Shown here: piece after piece, positions 8,787-13,496 of the stretch | How the letters are laid out: each line of letters opens with the position of its first letter | Numbering within the stretch: position 1 is the first letter of the stretch | NCBI GenBank assembly: GCA_934122125.1 | Contig: CAKOVW010000031.1 | Coordinates: forward strand, 1-13,496 | Source of the DNA: an uncultured Clostridia bacterium | Lineage (GTDB): Bacteria; Bacillota; Clostridia; TANB77; CAG-508 | Direction of reading: 5' to 3' | Length of the DNA: 13,496 nucleotides | The notes under the pieces: generated by a model | The model's input: only the letters and a program-made list of their open reading frames with translations | What the model was told of the DNA's origin: nothing | Database searches by the model: none | Program-made: the position numbers and the translations under genes

Positions 8787-9521
8787 GTTTTCATTTAGTG
8801 CATTTTTACAAGTTATTGTATAAATTCTTTCTTCTTCAATATTTGGATTTGTAACTTTTATTGTAATTATACTATCTTCACTAACACTTTCGTTTCCTTG
8901 AATTGTAACAATTGATGCTTTATCATATGGTACTGCATATACTTCTAATGAATTTGTATTCTCTACAATATTTACTGTATATTCTAATGTTTTTTCATTA
9001 AATTCCGGATTTAAAGAAAATGAATTTATAGTAATATTTTTTAGATATGTACTATGTTCTTTTTCTAAGTTTATAGTATATTTATTTTGAACTGTTTTGT
9101 CTTCTGAAATAACATCAAATTTAATTGTTTTACTATTATTTTGTAATATAAAATTGTTATCACCAATTATGGTTTGATTTTCATCTACTTTTAAGTACTC
9201 TATCTGCAAACTATCTTTGATGTTATATGGTAACTTTATATCATAGCTATATTTATTTTCCTCAAAGGTATATTCTTGCTCATTAATTTTTACTCCCTTT
9301 ATGTATGCACAATCTGATAAATTTTCTGTTTCACTACTTTCAGTTTTTGAATCTGCAAATAAATAAATTTTACTTTGATTAATTAACTTTTCTATATCAT
9401 TAGGCATAGAAATATCCGTTAGCTTTATTATTGCTAACGTTGCTGTAACTATTGCTACACTCCCAAGTGTAGTCAATAGTTTTCTTTTCAATTTCGCCTT
9501 ATACTTCCTGCTTAATTTCAT
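8214..9521 (-). CDS. N-terminal part of a giant exported surface protein (signal/anchor, two cadherin-like repeats, glycine-rich domain), frameshifted
   Basis: This 435-residue frame encodes the N-terminus of the giant surface protein. Residues 1-14 are Lys/Arg-rich and residues 15-33 are hydrophobic, giving a signal peptide or uncleaved membrane anchor; no cleavage site is decisive. Two cadherin-like beta-sandwich repeats follow (about 72-153 and 157-241). A glycine-rich domain of the ALK/LTK type starts near 246 and carries the motifs FECWGARGGK, VYVGQQGTDA, NGGGLGTW, GGGATDIRL and IIVAGGGGGASW. The ATG at 9521 is preceded by AGGAG (9531-9535) at a 9-base spacing, and a sigma-A-like promoter lies further upstream. 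The frame runs correctly through residue 425 (8247). It then enters the wrong frame, giving the tail RRRLLGWIYE and a stop at 8214, while the missing half of the glycine-rich domain continues in the overlapping downstream frame. This is one gene broken by a single-base insertion, not an independent short protein. If the lesion is real, the product would be exported but lack the stalk and peptidase. Confidence 0.9.
   Translation of the reverse strand: MKLSRKYKAKLKRKLLTTLGSVAIVTATLAIIKLTDISMPNDIEKLINQSKIYLFADSKTESSETENLSDCAYIKGVKINEQEYTFEENKYSYDIKLPYNIKDSLQIEYLKVDENQTIIGDNNFILQNNSKTIKFDVISEDKTVQNKYTINLEKEHSTYLKNITINSFSLNPEFNEKTLEYTVNIVENTNSLEVYAVPYDKASIVTIQGNESVSEDSIITIKVTNPNIEEERIYTITCKNALNENSYNYSGGYQEFIAPYSGMYRFECWGARGGKTRLDGSLGGSPGKGGYAKGEILLKKGEKYYVYVGQQGTDAVVKKDSAATWNGGGLGTWDHSDNEASGAGGGATDIRLVSGNWNETQSLASRIIVAGGGGGASWTFTAGAGGGLQGGKGAKALGGTQISGYAFGIGQNATGTGNSDGVGGGRRRLLGWIYE
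8245..8248 (-). other. Frameshift point joining the two parts of the giant gene
   Basis: On the minus strand the coding sequence reads GGC GGT GGC CGG AGG AGG in the upstream frame. Removing one base at 8246 or 8247 restores GGC GGT GGC GGA GGA GGC TAC TGG, that is GVGGGGGGYWGG. This aligns without gaps to GVGGGGSGYYGG at the same place in the second glycine-rich domain of the protein (about 6614-6650). The lesion is therefore one extra base. It may be a consensus or assembly error in a GC-rich tract, a real inactivating mutation, or less likely a programmed +1 shift at the rare CGG/AGG Arg codons. It does not sit in a long homopolymer. Confidence 0.9.
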
Positions 9522-9667
9522 GCCTTAGTTCTCCTAAATGTGTAATTTTCATTTGCCAAGTTGCAATCACAAATTTCTTGTATTAAATTGTCACATACAA
9601 TTCTCCTTGGTATTTTTGTCTTTAATTTTCATTTGCATTTTAATTTACTTTAACTTTGTAAATTATC
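9522..9667 (-). promoter_or_regulatory. Leader of the giant gene with duplicated element and start-stop mini-frame
   Basis: The leader contains a 14-base direct repeat, GCAAATGAAAATTA on the minus strand, at 9636-9623 and 9556-9543. Each copy holds an ATG. The first ATG (9632) opens a 13-codon frame ending at 9591. The second (9552) opens a 17-codon frame that overlaps the main start in another frame. A strong AAGGAG (9608-9603) stands six bases before ATG TGA (9596-9591), an immediate start-stop. The main gene has its own AGGAG at 9535-9531. No known riboswitch consensus was recognised. Confidence 0.4.
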
Positions 9668-9673
9668 TCTATT

Positions 9674-9701
9674 ATTATAAATAATTTTATTTTTATTTCA
9701 A
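9674..9701 (-). promoter_or_regulatory. Sigma-A-like promoter of the giant surface-protein gene
   Basis: The minus strand carries TTGAAA (9701-9696), a 16-base spacer, and a consensus TATAAT (9679-9674). Transcription would start near 9667, leaving a leader of about 146 bases before the ATG at 9521. A perfect inverted repeat AAGTAG-G-CTACTT (9711-9723) lies just upstream of the -35 box and could be a regulator site. AT-rich DNA generates such boxes by chance, but position and quality are good here. Confidence 0.55.
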
Positions 9702-9710
9702 TACTCTAAT

Positions 9711-9870
9711 AAGTAGGCTACTTGCTTTTGTTACTTTGTGTTTGCTACGGAATAAAGCGGTTCTACGACAAAATTCGATTTTTTAACATTTTATTTACTT
9801 TTTTATTACAAAGAGCTACTCAATATCTGCTTTCTATAGGGAATAGCCTATTTAGGGTAAGTGCACAAAA
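9711..9870. other. Non-coding region upstream of the giant gene
   Basis: With the promoter and leader this completes a gap of roughly 400 bases between genes. No credible coding frame was found on either strand. It holds two short palindromes, AAGTAGGCTACTT (9711-9723) and AATAGCCTATT (9842-9852), and a less AT-rich patch at 9750-9780 with the word CTACG twice. Nothing in it is recognised as a known RNA family. Confidence 0.5.
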
Positions 9871-9922
9871 TTAAAATAGGAATTTTTAAGTTGTTTTCAC
9901 TTCTTAAAAATTCCTATTTTAA
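9871..9922 (-). terminator. Perfect 20-bp hairpin after the small membrane protein gene
   Basis: The arms 9871-9890 and 9903-9922 are exactly complementary over 20 bases, with a 12-base loop. The stem begins 8 bases after the stop codon of the 127-residue protein. On the minus strand the distal arm ends in TTTTAA and is followed by TTTTG, a short U-rich tail. The position suggests a Rho-independent terminator separating this gene from the downstream giant gene, although the stem is AT-rich and unusually long. Confidence 0.6.
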
Positions 9923-9930
9923 ATTAACTT

Positions 9931-10314
9931 TTATTTATTCAATTGAGCTACTGGAACACTATTAATCTTTGTAATAATTCCACCAATCTTTTTTATTTCA
10001 ATTGTATTTTCTTTAGATGATATGTAATAATAATCCTCACCATCTCTTTTAAACTCTACTACATGTAATTCACTTTCTTTTATTGATTTTTCTTTTAACT
10101 CTTTACATTGTTTAATTGCTATTTTTCTTACATCTTTTTCTGTATATTCTTTGTTCTTATCGCTACTTTGTATCACCTTTACTTCATTATCTGCTTTAGT
10201 TTGGATTTTTCCTTTTGGTTTCAATATTAAATAAGCCGAAATTAATACTAATATTACCCCTAATGCTATTCCTATATTATATAAGCTAAATACTTTCTTT
10301 AATTTTCTTTTCAT
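9931..10314 (-). CDS. Small membrane-anchored protein, weakly PepSY-like
   Basis: This is a 127-residue protein of unknown function. Residues 1-8 are basic (MKRKLKKV) and residues 13-31 form one hydrophobic helix (IGIALGVILVLISAYLILK), giving an N-in membrane anchor. The outer part has a charged linker (33-55) and then a segment from YTEKDVRKIAIKQ to the C-terminus. That segment resembles a PepSY unit: a helix with regularly spaced Ala/Ile residues, then strands around VVEFKRDGEDYYYIS and IEIKKIGGIITKIN. This resemblance is by eye only. PepSY domains are often linked to inhibition of extracytoplasmic peptidases, which would fit a neighbour of an M23 enzyme, but that link is inference. The ATG is preceded by GAGGAG (10326-10321) at 6 bases. 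It is probably transcribed alone, between the hairpin-rich gap upstream and the 20-bp hairpin downstream. Confidence 0.85.
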   Translation of the reverse strand: MKRKLKKVFSLYNIGIALGVILVLISAYLILKPKGKIQTKADNEVKVIQSSDKNKEYTEKDVRKIAIKQCKELKEKSIKESELHVVEFKRDGEDYYYISSKENTIEIKKIGGIITKINSVPVAQLNK

Positions 10315-10320
10315 TTTTTT

Positions 10321-10326
10321 CTCCTC
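10321..10326 (-). promoter_or_regulatory. Ribosome binding site of the small membrane protein
   Basis: GAGGAG on the minus strand lies 6 bases before the ATG at 10314. It fixes the start, because no other start with a comparable site is available in frame. Confidence 0.7.
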
Positions 10327-10562
10327 TTTTGCACTTTTTCTTTATTTTATCATTAGCTTTTAAAATTGTAAACTGATTATTTAATTTTTTTGAGTTCTTA
10401 TTTACTATAAATTGAAATGCCAAATAGACCATCACATAGGACAGTCAAAAAAATATTTATATTTAGATAAATTAATTATTAGACACGATTAATAAGCCTA
10501 AAGCTAAGGCTTAAATTTTTCTTATCTATTTTTCAATGTACTTTTTTAAATTACCTTGGTCC

Positions 10563-10588
10563 TTGCATATTTGCAAAGCAAAATGTAT
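10563..10588 (+). repeat. Short dispersed intergenic repeat, copy 2
   Basis: This is the second copy of the element at 201-225, here inside the hairpin-rich intergenic region and followed by the hairpin GTGGC-AAA-GCCAC. It may belong to a genome-wide family of small palindromic intergenic repeats. Confidence 0.45.
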
Positions 10589-10636
10589 ATGTGGCAAAGC
10601 CACTTATTTAAAACTTTCAATCTATCATATAATATC

Positions 10637-10740
10637 AGCTAAGTTGTCTACAAAATTTCCTATTTTCTATTACTGCACGCCTAGTTTAGAAAACTTGGAA
10701 ATTTTGTATGCGTGCTGACAACTTATGCTATTTTTAATTT
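10637..10740 (+). ncRNA. Candidate structured RNA with a bulge-loop pseudoknot
   Basis: Three complementary pairs are interleaved. AAGTTGTC (10641-10648) pairs with GACAACTT (10717-10724), extendable outward by AGCT past a one-base bulge. TACAAAATTTCC (10649-10660) pairs with GGAAATTTTGTA (10697-10708). GCACGC (10675-10680), in the loop, pairs with GCGTGC (10710-10715), in the 8-base bulge between the two stem halves. The result is a 20-bp stem whose bulge can pair with its own loop. On the plus strand a TATAAT (10628-10633) would place a start near the foot of the stem, and the stem is followed by TTTTTAATTTTT. This suggests a plus-strand RNA of about 100 bases, but the -35 region is poor and the same pairings exist on the minus strand. 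No known family was recognised. Confidence 0.4.
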
Positions 10741-10802
10741 TTACTTATAGTCTATTTTATAGTATTTATAAGGTAATTAATGGGGATAATTTCTCTTATA
10801 AA

Positions 10803-13496
10803 TTACTCTAAATTTATTTCAATTGGTTTATCTTCATACTTAATTGTATATTTAACAATTTCGCCTCTATGCCTAATTTGAAGTTCTTTTCCGTCTAATT
10901 TTTCTGAAATATAATCTTTCAAACAAATTTTAACTCTATTTTTATAGGTTTCTCCATCTAGACATCTATCAACATTAATTGTTAAGTTATCTTTTGTTAA
11001 TTTATCAAATCCACCTAATTTAAATTCTCCGTCTTCTTCTATATAAATTTTAACGTTATTACGTCTAATTATCATTAAAATTATTAGAAGTAAAATTCCT
11101 AATCCACCAATAACTCCTGCTATTAGCTTTTCATTTAGTTCTTTGTTTTCTTCTTTTTCACCAAGAGTTGCTGTTGGTTTTTGTGTGTTATTTGTTGGTT
11201 CTTCAACTGTAGTATTTTCTACTGGAGTTGAAGGTTTTTCTGCTGGAGTTGAAGGTTTTTCTGCTGGTTTTGTTTCATTATTATTAGTTGTTCCTGTTTG
11301 ATTTGGTTTACTTGGTTTTGTTGGGTTTTCTGGCTTTACTGGTGTTTCTGGTTTTTCCGGAGTTTCTGGATTTTCTGGTTTTTCCGGTTTTTGTGGTTGT
11401 GCTTTTACTGATACTACAAATTGTGTTGTAAATCCATCATATGTTACTGTTATTACTTGTGCACCAGAATTTTTAGGGTTAAATCCTGATACCATGTCTT
11501 TTGTAACTTTTACTGTGTAAATACCACTTGATTTTACTACACATATTGTTGCACCTGTTACATCCAAATCTTCTCCGTATTCGTATTCTATTTTGCTTGG
11601 TAAATCTTTCATTGATATACCTTTTACTTTATCTTCTACAGTTACCGTAAAGTTACCTTTTAGTCCTTTATATTCTACTTGAATATTTTGACTTCCAACT
11701 TTTTTATTATCAAATGTTGAGGTCATAGAAGCTGTCATTTCAATTTTTTCTTCTATTTTTCCACTAGCCATTATTATAGCTACTGTACCTCCTGTTAAAT
11801 CTAATTCTTCTCCATATTCATATTTTGTTTTATCTGGAGCTTTTATTTGTAATTTACTGATATAGTCTTTTACATTTACAACAAATTGTTGTGTAAATCC
11901 TTCATGAGTAATAGTTATTATTTGATCTCCCAATTTATTAGGATTGTATCCAGTTATCATATTACTTGTAATTGCTATTGGAGTACTTGTACCACTGCTT
12001 TTAACTAGTGAAATAGTTCCTCCTGTTAAGTCTAAAGGTTCACCATATAAATAATCTAATTTATTTGGTAATGTTACTAAAACTATTCCTTGTATATTAT
12101 CAATTACACTTATACCAAATGTTTTTGTAAATCCTCCATAGACTACTGTAATAATTTTTGCACCTTCTGTTGTTGAGTCAAATCCTGTTATCATGCTTTC
12201 TGTAATTGCTACTGGGGTTGTAGCTGTTCCACTTGCCATTACTAGTTTGACTGTTGCTCCTGTTAAATCAATTGTTTCACCTAAATTGTAAATTTGTTTA
12301 TTTGGTTTTGTAATTTCAATATCTTTTGCATAATCTTCTACTACTACTTCGTAGCTTGTTGTTTTTTCTTTATATGTAATAGTTAAGGTTTGTGCTCCTA
12401 GTTGGTTAGGATTAAATCCTGCCACCATACTATTTTCTATATTAATTGTTTCTGTTCTTCCACTTGTTCTAGTTACTAATATAGTTCCTCCACTAACGTT
12501 TAGTGATTCTCCATATAAATAATTTTGTTTTGGAGTATTTGCCATTGCTATAGAGATAACATTATCTTCTACTGTAACAGCAAAACTTTTTGTTTCTCCT
12601 TCATAAGTTACATAAATTGTTTGTGCTCCCTCTTGTGTTGAATTAAATGCACTTAAAGTTACTTGGGTAGTATCGCTTAATTCTACTGGGGTTATAGTTG
12701 CTCCACTTGCCATTACCTTTTGTACACTTCCTCCTGTTAAATTTAGAGGCTCACCATATTCGTATTTATTTTTTGTTGGTGGTGTAAGCACTATTCCTGT
12801 CATATAGTCTTTTACATTAACAGTATATGTAATATTAAATCCACCATAACTAATGTTTATTACTTGTTCTCCTAATTGTTGTGGATTAAAAGTAGTTGTT
12901 ATCATATCTTCTGTTAAAGGTATATCTATATTTCCACTTGGTCTAGTTACAGTAATTACTCCTCCAGTAATATCAAATGTTTCTCCATATTTATATTCTG
13001 TTTTTGGAGCTGTTTTTAGCACTACTGCACTTACATCATCTTTTACATTAACATTGTAATCTGTTTGTTTTGTAATTCCATTTTCTGTGTATTTTACTGT
13101 TAATGTTAAATCTGTATGTTCTGCTGTTGAATCAAATCCACTTACCATACTATTTGTAATAGTTAGTATTTCTGTTCCAACCGCTCTTGTTATTAGTATT
13201 TCTCCTCCTGTTACATCTAGAGTATCACCTATGTTATACTCTGTTTTTGGAGTGTTATTCATACTAATAGATTTTACGTTATTTATAATTTCAATTGGTA
13301 ATGTTACATCTGTTGCTGTTATTCCATCTTTAGTATAACTAAATTTAATTGTTTTGCTTATTTTATGCTTTGTTGCACTTGCCTCATATTCTCCTAATGT
13401 TGGAGCCATATTTAGTGTGCTTCCATCTGCTTCTGTAATAACTACATCATTCCAATCTCCTGTACCTGTAGTTCCATCAGCATATTGTAATGTAAT
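10803..13496 (-). CDS. Membrane-anchored surface protein with group-3-type bacterial Ig-like repeats and a cytoplasmic tail, 5'-partial
   Basis: The frame stays open to the right window edge (897 codons visible). The 29 codons before the first Met at 13409 read as an ordinary part of an extracellular beta domain, so that Met is internal and the true start and signal peptide lie outside. Residue numbers here count from that Met. A partial beta domain (to 44) is followed by eight Ig-like domains of about 78 residues (45-669), each with the motif PK..Y.YGE.LD.TGG and ending G.Q.ITV.Y.G....F.V.V. This matches bacterial Ig-like group 3. Next come a Pro/Lys/Glu/Thr-rich spacer (670-761), a transmembrane helix (762-781, LIAGVIGGLGILLLIILMII), the stop-transfer RRNN, and an 83-residue C-terminal domain (786-868) expected in the cytoplasm. 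There is no LPXTG. The likely role is a surface adhesin or receptor; the ligand is unknown. Confidence 0.9.
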   Translation of the reverse strand: MTLQYADGTTGTGDWNDVVITEADGSTLNMAPTLGEYEASATKHKISKTIKFSYTKDGITATDVTLPIEIINNVKSISMNNTPKTEYNIGDTLDVTGGEILITRAVGTEILTITNSMVSGFDSTAEHTDLTLTVKYTENGITKQTDYNVNVKDDVSAVVLKTAPKTEYKYGETFDITGGVITVTRPSGNIDIPLTEDMITTTFNPQQLGEQVINISYGGFNITYTVNVKDYMTGIVLTPPTKNKYEYGEPLNLTGGSVQKVMASGATITPVELSDTTQVTLSAFNSTQEGAQTIYVTYEGETKSFAVTVEDNVISIAMANTPKQNYLYGESLNVSGGTILVTRTSGRTETINIENSMVAGFNPNQLGAQTLTITYKEKTTSYEVVVEDYAKDIEITKPNKQIYNLGETIDLTGATVKLVMASGTATTPVAITESMITGFDSTTEGAKIITVVYGGFTKTFGISVIDNIQGIVLVTLPNKLDYLYGEPLDLTGGTISLVKSSGTSTPIAITSNMITGYNPNKLGDQIITITHEGFTQQFVVNVKDYISKLQIKAPDKTKYEYGEELDLTGGTVAIIMASGKIEEKIEMTASMTSTFDNKKVGSQNIQVEYKGLKGNFTVTVEDKVKGISMKDLPSKIEYEYGEDLDVTGATICVVKSSGIYTVKVTKDMVSGFNPKNSGAQVITVTYDGFTTQFVVSVKAQPQKPEKPENPETPEKPETPVKPENPTKPSKPNQTGTTNNNETKPAEKPSTPAEKPSTPVENTTVEEPTNNTQKPTATLGEKEENKELNEKLIAGVIGGLGILLLIILMIIRRNNVKIYIEEDGEFKLGGFDKLTKDNLTINVDRCLDGETYKNRVKICLKDYISEKLDGKELQIRHRGEIVKYTIKYEDKPIEINLE
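11222..11263 (-). repeat. Tandem 21-base repeat in the Pro-rich spacer
   Basis: Two identical 21-base copies (11222-11242 and 11243-11263) encode the repeated EKPSTPA/EKPSTPV segment of the spacer before the transmembrane helix. Exact identity suggests recent slippage, so spacer length may vary between strains. Confidence 0.8.
11403..13277 (-). repeat. Eight bacterial Ig-like domains in alternating A-B order
   Basis: Eight domains of about 78 residues alternate between two subtypes. Type A (domains 1, 3, 5, 7) has FDST, FNST or FDNK near its end and closes with DDV, DNV, DNI or DKV; copies 3, 5 and 7 also carry MASG. Type B (domains 2, 4, 6, 8) has F/YNP followed by QQ, NQ, NK or KN, and copies 2, 4 and 6 close with DYM, DYA or DYI. 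The pattern implies growth by duplication of a two-domain unit of roughly 156 residues. Confidence 0.8.

Larger units (their letters stand above)
10327..10802. other. Hairpin-rich intergenic region without a convincing gene
   Basis: This 476-base gap contains several inverted repeats. TAAGCCT/AGGCTTA (10493-10513) is followed on the plus strand by AATTTTTC and looks terminator-like in that direction. TTTGC-AAA-GCAAA lies at 10570-10582, GTGGC-AAA-GCCAC at 10591-10603, the long pseudoknotted element at 10637-10730, and TTTATAAG/CTTATAAA (10765-10802) with an inner AATTA/TAATT just after the stop of the Ig-like gene. A 60-codon plus-strand frame (10536-10718) overlaps the structured element, has no ribosome binding site and is not credible. 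A promoter for the small membrane protein should lie here, but no box pair is convincing. Confidence 0.6.

Noticed and set aside
9740..9790. Possible riboswitch around the CTACGG...TTCTACGAC segment
   Set aside because: It lies upstream of the predicted transcription start, its internal stems are only about 3 bp, and no known aptamer consensus fits.
10415..10450. Possible insertion-sequence end containing GGACAGTC
   Set aside because: The word resembles some transposon termini, but no matching inverted end, target duplication or transposase remnant was found in the window.
10536..10718. 60-codon plus-strand frame in the intergenic region
   Set aside because: No ribosome binding site, Cys-rich low-complexity translation, and it overlaps the structured pseudoknot element.
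13407..13409. ATG at 13409 as the start of the Ig-like protein
   Set aside because: The 29 upstream codons to the window edge are open and read as surface-domain sequence (YADGTTGTGDWNDVVITE), no ribosome site precedes the ATG, and no signal peptide follows it.

Overview
The window is very AT-rich. All three recognisable genes lie on the minus strand and have AGGAG-type ribosome binding sites, standard-code usage and surface-protein architectures typical of low-GC Bacillota. The combination of cadherin-like beta-sandwich repeats, ALK-type glycine-rich domains, a dockerin-like module and an M23 peptidase suggests a Clostridia-class, probably uncultured gut, organism. That taxonomic call is an inference from style, not from a marker gene.

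Layout from the right edge, in the direction of transcription. (1) 13496-10803: a membrane-anchored protein with eight group-3-type bacterial Ig-like domains, a Pro/Lys/Glu-rich spacer, one transmembrane helix and an 83-residue C-terminal cytoplasmic domain. Its 5' end lies outside the window. (2) 10802-10315: an intergenic region without a convincing gene. It is rich in hairpins and includes an unusual bulge-loop pseudoknot at 10637-10730 that looks like a structured RNA. (3) 10314-9931: a 127-residue membrane-anchored protein with a weakly PepSY-like outer domain, closed by a perfect 20-bp hairpin. (4) 9870-9522: promoter and leader of the large gene. (5) 9521-275: a giant exported protein. 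It is read as two overlapping frames (9521-8214 and 8251-275), but these are one gene split by a single extra base at 8246/8247. Restored, it is about 3081 residues: N-terminal signal/anchor, 2 cadherin-like repeats, glycine-rich domain 1, 3 repeats, glycine-rich domain 2, 19 repeats, a carboxypeptidase-regulatory-like domain, a dockerin-like pair of EF-hand-like loops, and a C-terminal M23 zinc endopeptidase with all catalytic residues. (6) 274-1: downstream hairpins and AT-rich non-coding DNA.

Taken together this is a cell-surface locus: two long modular surface proteins and a small membrane-anchored protein. The giant protein appears to be a cell-wall hydrolase at the end of a very long stalk. 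The Ig-like protein may be a surface receptor or adhesin with an inward-facing domain. The most noteworthy items are the split giant gene, the pseudoknotted intergenic element, the peptidase-on-a-stalk architecture, the alternating A-B order of the Ig-like repeats, and the uncharacterised cytoplasmic tail.
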